Of a DNA stretch of 15,171 nucleotides, positions 7,355 to 13,967 are shown one piece after another. Every line of letters starts with the position of its first letter. Positions within the stretch are counted from its first letter, which is position 1. The stretch is from an uncultured Ruminococcus sp. (GTDB lineage: Bacteria; Bacillota_A; Clostridia; Oscillospirales; Acutalibacteraceae). The notes under the pieces are model-generated. The model searched no databases, was not told where the DNA came from, and saw only the letters and a list, made by a program, of their open reading frames with translations. A program made the position numbers and the translations under genes. The stretch is from the NCBI GenBank assembly GCA_902773395.1, contig CACYEJ010000096.1, positions 1 through 15,171 on the forward strand. The letters run 5' to 3'.

Positions 7355-8659
7355 ATGATAAACAGACTAATTACTACACTGCTATATCCAGATATGGGTG
7401 AATATGCTCTTCGCTTAAATAATTCTTTGCATAGCGGCGAATTATCTTTGAAAATGTTTTCAGAACTAATCACTACCCTCCACAGACTATCTCTATGTTC
7501 ATACTACGAGATTACGGACGTAGATTTTGGTGATGTCAGTTGCAATTATCGCTATTTGGATCCAGGAGATTTATGTGATCATGGTGCGTCCTTTGCTCTG
7601 TTATGCTTAGAAAAAATGGTCGAGGATAACAAAGTGGAAAAGCAGAATTCGGTGGTAGTAAGGGAAGGCTACACACTAAATGTTCGCGAAGTAATAGCAA
7701 AGTTGGAACTCACTGCTGAAAAGCTTGGAGATGAGGATGAACTAACGGCTGATTGGATTAATAAACTTAATGCTTTTGTTTTATGGACTCAGGATAATAA
7801 CCATGATTTCCGCATTGAATTACTTGATATAATTAACCCTTCAAATGCGAATGTTATTTTTGGCTATTGTACTAGATATGGAAGGATTAGTTTGCCAGAT
7901 AAGCTTAAAGAGTATCAGGCCAAAAACCCAGAAGATTTCTTCACCTTCGAAGGTATTCGCGAGTATCATGCGCAAAGAACTCATTCTGTATTCTGCTATA
8001 GCTTTCTTGAGCGAGCAGATTCAAACGAACATGGAAAGGTAGTTACGGCTCAAAATAAAGCAGAGAAAGCTTTAACCATAAAAGAACTACTTTTAGCGCT
8101 TACTGAAGAAGATATATATTTAAATATTGATATCACATTCCCTTCCACAGTATACCGTATATTAACAGAAAAAACCTTTGATGTCCAATTAAAAAAGGCT
8201 CCGACAGATTGTGAAATCCTTAAAGATGACAGGGATATTCCAGATGAGTTGAAAGGTGTATTTGCTTCAGCAAGAAATGGGAATACGGAGGCTCAAAGTG
8301 AGCTTGCGTCCAGATATTTATCCGGGACTATGCTACCGAAAGATGATTATCGAGCAGTCTATTGGCTGAAGCTGGCCGCAGAAGGTGGCGACGCATTAGC
8401 CCAGACCAACTATGGCGTTGCTTTACAGAACGGATTGGGAGGATTAGAAAGAGACTACACGGAAGCTATAGAGTGGTTCTTAAAAGCCGCAGCAAAAAGT
8501 GAACCGGTTGCTCAGTATAATCTTGGACTTGCATACGCAAAAGGGCTTGGCGTCGAAAGAAATCTTAGAGAAATGGACAGATGGATGAAATTATCTGCAG
8601 ATGGAGGTTATTTTATGGCACAATTAATACTGCAGAATGGTTTGATTATCAATGATTAA
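7355..8659 (+). CDS. Sel1-like repeat protein with unknown N-terminal domain, 434 aa
   Basis: The C-terminal part (about residues 311-423) carries three Sel1-like repeats with the typical A-x-x-x-L-(G/A)-x-x-Y and A-x-x-W-x-x-x-A-A patterns: DYRAVYWLKLAAEGGD, DYTEAIEWFLKAAAK and LREMDRWMKLSADGG. Sel1 repeats are helical protein-binding scaffolds. Residues 1-300 match nothing I know; they are mixed alpha/beta with several aromatic residues. There is no signal peptide or membrane helix. AGGAG lies 7 bases before the ATG. It is separated from the upstream operon by 124 bases of hairpin-rich sequence, and a 47-bp direct repeat lies on each side of it, so it may have arrived separately. Base composition is more AT-rich than the downstream DUF1292-RtcB block. 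Confidence 0.87.
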   Translation: MINRLITTLLYPDMGEYALRLNNSLHSGELSLKMFSELITTLHRLSLCSYYEITDVDFGDVSCNYRYLDPGDLCDHGASFALLCLEKMVEDNKVEKQNSVVVREGYTLNVREVIAKLELTAEKLGDEDELTADWINKLNAFVLWTQDNNHDFRIELLDIINPSNANVIFGYCTRYGRISLPDKLKEYQAKNPEDFFTFEGIREYHAQRTHSVFCYSFLERADSNEHGKVVTAQNKAEKALTIKELLLALTEEDIYLNIDITFPSTVYRILTEKTFDVQLKKAPTDCEILKDDRDIPDELKGVFASARNGNTEAQSELASRYLSGTMLPKDDYRAVYWLKLAAEGGDALAQTNYGVALQNGLGGLERDYTEAIEWFLKAAAKSEPVAQYNLGLAYAKGLGVERNLREMDRWMKLSADGGYFMAQLILQNGLIIND

Positions 8660-8672
8660 TCATATATAAGTT

Positions 8673-8688
8673 TATCTTTTCGAAGATA
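8673..8688. repeat. Small TTCG-loop hairpin after the Sel1 gene
   Basis: TATCTT (8673-8678) and AAGATA (8683-8688) pair around a TTCG tetraloop, just downstream of the Sel1 stop and just before repeat copy 2. The stop codon itself lies inside the palindrome ATGATTAATCAT (8652-8663). Neither has a following T-run. Confidence 0.35.
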
Positions 8689-8690
8689 CC

Positions 8691-8737
8691 GAATAGAAGC
8701 TTCTTGGAGAATTACTGGTTCTCCCCGTATTCAGAGA
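8691..8737 (+). repeat. 47-bp direct repeat, copy 2
   Basis: Near-identical to 7225-7271 and 1466 bases downstream of it. It keeps the small hairpin (GGAGAA 8706-8711 with TTCTCC 8719-8724) but lacks the downstream arm that forms the 13-bp stem in copy 1. It includes the GAATAG that in copy 1 is the end of a coding frame, although here it is noncoding, suggesting it is the derived copy. Confidence 0.85.
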
Positions 8738-8810
8738 TAAACATGAAGAACCACTGCAACGAAGATTGTTGAGAAAAGCAATCTAATCGCAGCAGTTAAA
8801 GGGAGTTAAA

Positions 8811-9302
8811 ATGAACGCATTTGATTTCTTTATAGAAAAGGCCAACTCCATAGAGGTTGATTGTTATGCTGGGGGCTATATCAGTATTGATATTATTTTG
8901 GAACGTGACAGCTATGGAAGAACAAATCGCGCAATCGCTATCTCAAAAGATGAGAAAGGCTTGATTGAGGCGAGTTGTTATGAAGATTGGGGCGGAGATG
9001 GACAAGGGGCTGCATCTATTCTGGATGATGAGTTGCAGGCATTAATAGAATTTGTCCCTGCTTTTAAGTCCGGCCAGGATCAGATAAGTCAAATCGTTTC
9101 ATTGTTGTCATCGTCCGTGAATGACGCGTATAAAATGATTATTGCGATGTCTTCCATTGAATTAATAGGGAATTATGGGACTTATGATCAATACTCGTGC
9201 ATTGTTTTTAGAAACCAGAGTCTACGCTTTGAGGGTTCAGTACCGGAGCAGTTGAAAACAGAACTGCGGAAAATTGCAAACCTGATTTGGGAAAAGGAAT
9301 AA
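8811..9302 (+). CDS. Hypothetical protein, 163 aa
   Basis: Not recognised. The N-terminal half reads as beta strands (AGGYISIDIILERD; IEASCYEDWGGDGQGAAS) and the second half as helix (QISQIVSLLSSSVNDAYKMIIAM) followed by strand and a C-terminal amphipathic helix. The DWGGDGQG segment (about residues 60-67) is a conspicuous glycine-rich turn. There is no signal peptide or membrane segment. AAGGGAG precedes the ATG with good spacing. The next gene follows after 27 bases, so the two are probably co-transcribed. Size and acidic character would fit a small immunity or adaptor protein, but nothing in the sequence shows that. Confidence 0.82.
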   Translation: MNAFDFFIEKANSIEVDCYAGGYISIDIILERDSYGRTNRAIAISKDEKGLIEASCYEDWGGDGQGAASILDDELQALIEFVPAFKSGQDQISQIVSLLSSSVNDAYKMIIAMSSIELIGNYGTYDQYSCIVFRNQSLRFEGSVPEQLKTELRKIANLIWEKE

Positions 9303-9329
9303 TACCCTTGCGTGTTTGGAGGTCGGGAA

Positions 9330-10490
9330 ATGGGTCGTGATTCTTTAATAGGTTTGAAGCTTCGTTTTGGCAAGTATAATTGGAAAATAATTAATTGGGA
9401 AGCCAATGGCTGCATGCTTCTATGTGACGTTTTGGATGGGAACCAATTCTTCAGACAAGCATGGGATAGCTCATACCGTCTTGATGTTGGAGAAGACGTT
9501 GCTTGGTCGAAGTGTGAATTACACGATTGGCTGAATGATGATTTTATGAAGCATGCATTTTCCGAAGAAGAATCGGCTTGTATCGTCAATGAACCTTGCC
9601 GCATCGGTGATTTTTCAACCGATCAAGTGGGCGTTTTTCTCCTTCCGAGGAGCGAACTGATAAAGTATACCAATATTCATGTTGATCATTGTTGGACATT
9701 GGATGCAGACGTATGGGATTATGACGAAGAAGCAGTTACAAACGAAAAATATGTCCAGCCGGTGATTTGGATTGATTTTGCTTTGATAGACAGCTTAATC
9801 CCCGGATGGAAGGATCTGGCTGCCGTCTTGGCGTATTCTGACGATGGCGATTTTGGTATTCCAAGCCCAGTGCTATTCTATAAAGAGCTAACCGATGATT
9901 ATAATCTTGCTATTGGCTATCTTATGAAAATGCTCGAATGCGTATCAAAAAACGCTCGGAAATACTATTATGAACAGATTTATGAGATACTGTATGTCAT
10001 GGCGAGAAACGATGATGCGGCTTCAATAAACAGAGTGTTTGAATTGTGCCCGGATTTGGAACCGGAAGGCTATTACTCGTATGATCAGATGTTGCCGCTA
10101 GGCGAGGCAATTGAAAAAGAAGCATACGGAGCAATTAGCGCTCTTGTCAACAATGGATGCAACATCGATTGTGCATCCATGGATACACACACAACAATCC
10201 ATTTTGCGTCATCAGATAAGATGGTTTTGTTTCTGATTGAGAGAGGCGTGACCGTTGAGTTTTCTGACATTATGGATATTTGGGTTTGGGCAAAAAACTT
10301 CGAGTTAGCTAAGAAAGTAATCCAAATGACAGCATCATCGAATATTCAACAATACATAGATTGTGCAAGGCACTATTACGAAGATACATCCATATATTGT
10401 TACGGCGGTCTTGAAGAGAAAGAGAGGCAAGCCTTTAATAATATGATTGCTTATTTTGCTGAGATAAAAAACGCTCTTGATTGTGAATAA
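9330..10490 (+). CDS. DUF6273 domain protein with C-terminal ankyrin-like repeats, 386 aa
   Basis: Residues ~10-150 match the DUF6273 pattern: W-K-I-I-N-W then MLLCDVL, WSKCELHDWLNDDFMKHAFSEEE (about 59-81, key W59, L64, W67, L68, F79), and a VGVFLLPRSEL strand near 100-110. This domain resembles the fold of formylglycine-generating/sulfatase-modifying proteins and is common in Firmicutes surface or accessory proteins; its biochemical role is not settled as far as I know. Residues ~250-335 look like degenerate ankyrin repeats (LGEAIEKEAYGAISALVNNG; DKMVLFLIERG). There is no signal peptide, so it is probably cytoplasmic. The ATG at 9330 is chosen because GGAGG sits 7 bases before it; an upstream in-frame GTG at 9312 would precede that site. 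It closely follows the 163-aa gene. Confidence 0.85.
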   Translation: MGRDSLIGLKLRFGKYNWKIINWEANGCMLLCDVLDGNQFFRQAWDSSYRLDVGEDVAWSKCELHDWLNDDFMKHAFSEEESACIVNEPCRIGDFSTDQVGVFLLPRSELIKYTNIHVDHCWTLDADVWDYDEEAVTNEKYVQPVIWIDFALIDSLIPGWKDLAAVLAYSDDGDFGIPSPVLFYKELTDDYNLAIGYLMKMLECVSKNARKYYYEQIYEILYVMARNDDAASINRVFELCPDLEPEGYYSYDQMLPLGEAIEKEAYGAISALVNNGCNIDCASMDTHTTIHFASSDKMVLFLIERGVTVEFSDIMDIWVWAKNFELAKKVIQMTASSNIQQYIDCARHYYEDTSIYCYGGLEEKERQAFNNMIAYFAEIKNALDCE

Positions 10491-10522
10491 TACAGCACAG
10501 GCTTCCATGTGCAGATATACAG

Positions 10523-10552
10523 TTGGAGATTCGCTTCTGCCTTCCGTATATA
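10523..10552 (+). promoter_or_regulatory. Weak candidate promoter before the DUF1292 gene
   Basis: TTGGAG (10523-10528) is followed after 18 bases by TATATA (10547-10552). It would start transcription about 40 bases before the DUF1292 start. The -35 match is poor, so the cassette could instead be read through from upstream. Confidence 0.25.
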
Positions 10553-10602
10553 AGAACAGAGCACAAGATGTTCAATCGCTTACGAAAGGCAGGAACGAAA
10601 CC

Positions 10603-10884
10603 ATGATGAACGAAGAAATGTCCTTTGCCGTTTTAGATGAGAACGGCAGAGAAACCAAATGCGAAGCTCTCTTTACATTTGACAGCGAGGAAACCGGTAA
10701 GAGCTATATTGTGTACACCGACAATTCGGTAGATGAGGATGGCAACACGCAGGTTTTTGCGTCCATCTATAACCCGGATTCTGATGAGCAGCGGTTAATG
10801 CCCATTGAAACGGAGAAAGAGTGGAAAATCATCGAGATCATTCTGGAGGAACTTCAGGCTGGTATTAAGGGCGATAATGAGTAG
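10603..10884 (+). CDS. DUF1292 family protein, 93 aa
   Basis: A small acidic beta-rich protein of the DUF1292 (YrzB-like) type. The family order is visible: FAVLDENGRETKCEALFTF, then KSYIVYTDNS, then TQVFASIYNP, and a final helix EKEWKIIEIILEEL. The usual length (about 85-100 aa) fits. The function of the family is unknown; members often sit beside genes for nucleic-acid enzymes in Firmicutes. The ATG at 10603 (or the adjacent one at 10606) is preferred because AAAGGCAGG lies just upstream and the family begins here. A frame open from 10477 would add 42 residues with no family match, overlapping the preceding stop. It is followed after 27 bases by the ASCH gene. Confidence 0.85.
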   Translation: MMNEEMSFAVLDENGRETKCEALFTFDSEETGKSYIVYTDNSVDEDGNTQVFASIYNPDSDEQRLMPIETEKEWKIIEIILEELQAGIKGDNE

Positions 10885-10911
10885 AGTTCCATTAGGAGGG
10901 AGACTGTATTG

Positions 10912-11265
10912 ATGAAACATAAGATGAAACTGCGCTCTCATCCTTTCAACATGATTCGCTCCGGTCAGAAGACCTATGAACTGCGTCTCTATGATGAAAA
11001 GCGCCAACAGGTTAAAGTCAATGACGAAATTGAATTCAGTTGCCTCGACGGGAATGAAACTCCTTTTGTTGTGAGGGTAATCGCACTTCATCTCTTTAAG
11101 AACTTTGGGGAACTCTACGCAACGCTCCCACTCTTAAAATGCGGTTATACAAAAGAAACCATTGACGCCTCCAGCCCAGAGGATATGAATAAGTACTATA
11201 GCGTCGAAGAGCAGGCAAGACATAGGGTGGTTGGAATCGAAATAGAATTGATAAACAAAAGTTAA
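10912..11265 (+). CDS. ASCH domain protein, 117 aa
   Basis: A complete small ASCH domain: KMKLRSHPFNMIRSGQKTYE (start), ELRLYDEKRQQVKVNDEIEF (about 23-42), a VVRVIALHLFKNFGEL strand-helix, and RHRVVGIEIELI at the end. ASCH is a PUA-like beta-barrel; known or proposed roles are binding RNA or modified nucleosides, and some bacterial members are N4-acetylcytidine amidohydrolases. K-T-x-E-L-R near the N-terminus is the characteristic motif. AGGAGG (10894-10899) precedes the start. A TTG at 10909 directly before the ATG has slightly better spacing, so the start is uncertain by one codon. Together with RtcB downstream it suggests an RNA-related cassette, but that link is inference. Confidence 0.88.
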   Translation: MKHKMKLRSHPFNMIRSGQKTYELRLYDEKRQQVKVNDEIEFSCLDGNETPFVVRVIALHLFKNFGELYATLPLLKCGYTKETIDASSPEDMNKYYSVEEQARHRVVGIEIELINKS

Positions 11266-11269
11266 CACA

Positions 11270-11386
11270 ATGAATGAAGACTTACTACCAGAATATGATT
11301 GTCGTATATCAAGAAGAATAATCTTACATGAAAAATACTACATAGCAATGAGGAGGATACGATACAATGAAAACTGTTCACGGTAA
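11270..11386 (+). CDS. Possible 38-aa small ORF between ASCH and rtcB
   Basis: An ATG lies 4 bases after the ASCH stop and opens a 38-codon frame ending 20 bases inside rtcB. The peptide begins MNEDLLPEYDCRI and then becomes Arg/Tyr-rich. The L-P-E-Y-D start is reminiscent of small BrnA-like or DUF antitoxin N-termini, so this may be a decayed remnant or a coupling leader peptide. There is no ribosome site before its ATG; the rtcB ribosome site lies inside it. This is a weak call. Confidence 0.25.
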   Translation: MNEDLLPEYDCRISRRIILHEKYYIAMRRIRYNENCSR

Positions 11387-12581
11387 TTACGCAGACGCCC
11401 TGATATTCACCGATGTAGTGGAGGAAACTGCTTTAGAACAGGTAAAGACCTTATGTGATCAGCCTTTTGTAAAAGGGCGTCGTATCCGCTTGATGCCCGA
11501 CATCCATGCGGGTGCAGGATGCACCATCGGTTTTACCGCTGACTTGGGCGATATGGTCATTCCGAACATCGTAGGTGTCGATATAGGCTGTGGGATGCTG
11601 ACAGTCGAATTAGGAAAATCCGAGCCTGATTATGTCCTTCTGGATGAAATTATCCGTCAGAGTATTCCTTCCGGAATGAATGTTCACAATACTCCGGTAG
11701 CCGACTTTCCGAATCTTCATGAGCTGTATTGCTTTGACGACCTAATCCATAAGCAGCGACTTGAATGTAGTATCGGAACCCTTGGCGGTGGCAATCATTT
11801 TATCGAAGTGGATAAGGATAATAATGACTGTTTTTATCTGGTGATCCACACCGGCAGCCGCAACCTCGGTAAGCAAGTCGCTGAGATCTATCAAAATATC
11901 GCTGTCGAAGAACGCAAGGGCGTATTTGACCTTAGAGTCAGGACAGAGGAAATCATCCGTGAATACAAGGCGACAGGTCGCATGAGTGAGATTCAGTCGG
12001 CATTGCAGACTCTGCGTCAAACGCCCGGTGCTGTACCGCCTCCCAAGGAACTGTGCTATGTCACCGGTGAGAACCGTATGAAGTATCTGCACGATATGAA
12101 GCTCTGTCAGGAGTTCGCTGTGTTGAACAGAAAGACAATCGCTAACCGCATCCTCTCGGCGCTCTATGGCAAAGGACTGGATGATTTTGCTCACTTTGAG
12201 ACGATCCATAACTATATTGATCATGAGTCAAATATCATCCGGAAAGGTGCTGTATCCGCTCAGGAGGGTGAGCGTCTGCTGATTCCGATCAATATGCGTG
12301 ATGGAAGCTTGATCTGCGTCGGCAAAGGCAACCCCGACTGGAACTATTCCGCTCCGCACGGAGCCGGAAGATTGTTTAGCCGAGCTGCGGCAAGGGAGAA
12401 CTTCTCTCTCGATGATTACCGCAAGGAGATGGAAGGAATCTATTCAACCTCCGTAGTCGATGAAACACTCGATGAGTGCCCAATGGCGTACAAGCCGATG
12501 GAAAGCATTGTTAAGAACATAGCACCGACAGCTGAAATTATCATGGTTATCAAGCCGACCTTTAACTATAAGGCTAATTAA
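11367..12581 (+). CDS. rtcB: RNA-splicing ligase RtcB, 404 aa
   Basis: RtcB joins RNA ends bearing 2',3'-cyclic phosphate or 3'-phosphate to a 5'-OH, using GTP and Mn2+, acting in tRNA/rRNA repair. The family motifs are all present: DIGCGM with metal-ligand Cys75, GGNHF with His144, HTGSR with His161, HNYIDHE with His281, and SAPHGAGR with His331, the position of the guanylated nucleophile in characterised RtcB. The length (404) matches the E. coli-type enzyme (about 408) rather than the longer archaeal type, and it appears intact. GAGGAGG precedes the ATG with about 11 bases of spacing. No rtcA or rtcR is visible. It follows the ASCH gene by 101 bases. Damage repair after an RNA-cutting toxin or phage attack is a plausible role in this setting, but it is inferred. 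Confidence 0.97.
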   Translation: MKTVHGNYADALIFTDVVEETALEQVKTLCDQPFVKGRRIRLMPDIHAGAGCTIGFTADLGDMVIPNIVGVDIGCGMLTVELGKSEPDYVLLDEIIRQSIPSGMNVHNTPVADFPNLHELYCFDDLIHKQRLECSIGTLGGGNHFIEVDKDNNDCFYLVIHTGSRNLGKQVAEIYQNIAVEERKGVFDLRVRTEEIIREYKATGRMSEIQSALQTLRQTPGAVPPPKELCYVTGENRMKYLHDMKLCQEFAVLNRKTIANRILSALYGKGLDDFAHFETIHNYIDHESNIIRKGAVSAQEGERLLIPINMRDGSLICVGKGNPDWNYSAPHGAGRLFSRAAARENFSLDDYRKEMEGIYSTSVVDETLDECPMAYKPMESIVKNIAPTAEIIMVIKPTFNYKAN

Positions 12582-12611
12582 GTAATTACTATCATGATTG
12601 ACTTTCTATTG

Positions 12612-12639
12612 TTGACATGTTTTTCTTTGGTAGTAAATA
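12612..12639 (+). promoter_or_regulatory. Sigma-A-type promoter for the sprT-like gene
   Basis: Perfect TTGACA (12612-12617) is followed after 16 bases by TAAATA (12634-12639). Transcription would start near 12646, giving a leader of about 205 bases before the ATG at 12852. No strong terminator separates it from rtcB, so some read-through is possible. Confidence 0.55.
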
Positions 12640-12645
12640 ATTTTT

Positions 12646-12851
12646 AACTGATTCCCTCTGAGAAATTGAATCTAACATTTGATATTTGGGATGGTTGGAA
12701 TCAAAGCAGAATTGCTTACAATAAAAGATATACGCAAATTGAACCTCAGATCACTTGATCTTGAGGTTCTCTTATTTGGAGAAAGCATAAACTCCAATCG
12801 TAATAATGAACAGGTACTCAAAAATGAGATTATCACGATTGGAGGAGTTAT
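12646..12851 (+). promoter_or_regulatory. Structured 5' leader with a hairpin that masks the sprT-like ribosome site
   Basis: Two stems are visible. Hairpin 1: GAACCTCAGATC (12741-12752) pairs with GATCTTGAGGTTC (12757-12769) with one bulged T and loop ACTT, followed by TCTTATTT. Hairpin 2: CTCCAATCGT (12792-12801) pairs perfectly with ACGATTGGAG (12835-12844). After one mismatch it continues with ATAAT (12803-12807) against ATTAT (12829-12833). Hairpin 2 takes up the GGAG of the ribosome site GGAGGAG (12841-12847), so opening it would permit translation. No known riboswitch class is recognised. Translational control by temperature, protein or ligand is inference. Confidence 0.55.
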
Positions 12852-13586
12852 ATGTCTACTCTTCATGGCAAATGGAGCGTTGAGGATATCCGCAAGGTTA
12901 TTCAGAGTCTTGACAAAAAAACGGGAATGAACGGGGCATCAATCCACATTAGTCTTTGTAAGACTTTGGGAAACGGGTCAACACTCGGAACATATCGCCC
13001 GAGTGATAATCACAGCTGGCGTAGTTTTTGTTTTTCTTTGGCTTATTTTAATGACTCAAATTTCAAAGATTTGGCAGCTATTGATGTTATCAGGCATGAG
13101 TACTGCCATTATTTGGTTGATGCATTGAATCTTAATGCCATATTTGATGACAGAGATGACCACGGAGTTGCTTGGAAGACGGTTTGTGGTCTTCTCAATA
13201 CCGACCAATATGGCACATATCGCGCATGGATTTTTTGTTTAGCTACTGATAAGACTCTCCAAAACGCGTTTATGTCCGACGATATTCCTCGCGTTGATAT
13301 TCTGGATCAAATCAACCGATGGGGACTTCAACTTCCTTCGATTAAAAGGCGCAATTATTTGGAGAAAGCTCTTATCAAAAAATTTACAAAGCTTCGTGTG
13401 TTTTCAGTTGACGATCAGATTGTTCATGGACGATTTGGAAAAGGTGTTGTTATGGACACAATGCCTTATGGAAATAAACAAATGCTTTATGTTATGTTTG
13501 AAGATAATATACCACGTTTTGTGCAAAACCGACAGGTATATAAAGTAATAAACGGTCAAATAAAGAAACCCCGTTTTAAGGCATAA
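12852..13586 (+). CDS. SprT-like zinc metallopeptidase with a UvrD/PcrA-tail-like C-terminal domain, 244 aa
   Basis: The N-terminal ~135 residues are a SprT-like peptidase. The zinc motif HEYCH (residues 82-86, HExxH with catalytic Glu83) is followed by the third ligand in DDHGVAWKTVC (His104), the usual SprT H-G-x-x-(F/W)-K pattern. SPRTN, the eukaryotic relative, cuts proteins crosslinked to DNA; bacterial SprT substrates are mostly unknown. Residues ~186-232 (VDDQIVHGRFGKGVVMDTMP, then MLYVMFEDN) resemble the C-terminal Tudor-like domain of PcrA/UvrD helicases (V-x-H-x-x-F-G-x-G-x-V), which binds RNA polymerase. The usual C-terminal zinc ribbon of SprT proteins is absent. The strong ribosome site GGAGGAG lies 4-6 bases before the ATG and is sequestered in a hairpin. 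A perfect terminator follows, so it is probably monocistronic. Confidence 0.87.
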   Translation: MSTLHGKWSVEDIRKVIQSLDKKTGMNGASIHISLCKTLGNGSTLGTYRPSDNHSWRSFCFSLAYFNDSNFKDLAAIDVIRHEYCHYLVDALNLNAIFDDRDDHGVAWKTVCGLLNTDQYGTYRAWIFCLATDKTLQNAFMSDDIPRVDILDQINRWGLQLPSIKRRNYLEKALIKKFTKLRVFSVDDQIVHGRFGKGVVMDTMPYGNKQMLYVMFEDNIPRFVQNRQVYKVINGQIKKPRFKA

Positions 13587-13619
13587 CCTCCCTAAAACGA
13601 AAAAACATACATCTTCGAG

Positions 13620-13647
13620 GACCTCAGGTAAAACTGAGGTCTTTTTT
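13620..13647 (+). terminator. Rho-independent terminator of the sprT-like gene
   Basis: GACCTCAG (13620-13627) pairs perfectly with CTGAGGTC (13634-13641) around GTAAAA, followed by six T (13642-13647). It lies 34 bases after the stop codon. Confidence 0.93.
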
Positions 13648-13967
13648 GGAGATTGTTTTTTTACTTACGTATAAAAAAGCACTAGAACACGAAAGGGTAT
13701 GTATCCTTTGAGGATAATACTGATGGTGTATTTAAAAACGATGGGCTCTGTAAGATCGTCAATGGCGTTGCTTTCCCTTATAAGATGAAGCGGTGATGAA
13801 TAAAGCTTGTGAGCGAGGAAAGATGTACGCAAAAAAACATTTTCTCGACCACAGAACCCCCAAAATGGAGATTTCCAATACTTCTCCGTATATATAAGCA
13901 TACAAGAGAGAAATAAAAACAATACAAATCCAACTGAAAAACATTTATAACGAAAGGATGTACCAAA
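13648..13967. other. Spacer before the ybjN gene, with a possible decayed coding remnant
   Basis: These 320 bases hold no complete gene that I can support. On the plus strand, 13686-13793 is a 36-codon frame between a TAG and a TGA; its translation (GYVSFEDNTDGVFKND, then IVNGVAFPYKMKR) is protein-like in composition but has no usable start codon, so it may be a remnant. The AT-rich part from about 13885 onward, with a TATATATAAG stretch, probably contains the promoter of the ybjN gene, but I cannot assign a -35/-10 pair. Confidence 0.4.

Noticed and set aside
7225..8737. Direct repeats as a CRISPR array or as insertion-sequence ends
   Set aside because: There are only two copies, 1.4 kb apart, in direct orientation, enclosing a Sel1 gene and no transposase, with no spacer array.
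12679..12930. Plus-strand 83-codon frame before and overlapping the sprT-like gene
   Set aside because: It begins with TTG without a ribosome site, runs through both leader hairpins and overlaps the protease start by 79 bases. The secondary structure explains this stretch better.
13572..13599. CGTTTTA/TAAAACG inverted repeat after the sprT-like stop as a terminator
   Set aside because: The stem is only 7 AT-rich pairs and is followed by A, not T; the strong terminator is at 13620-13647.
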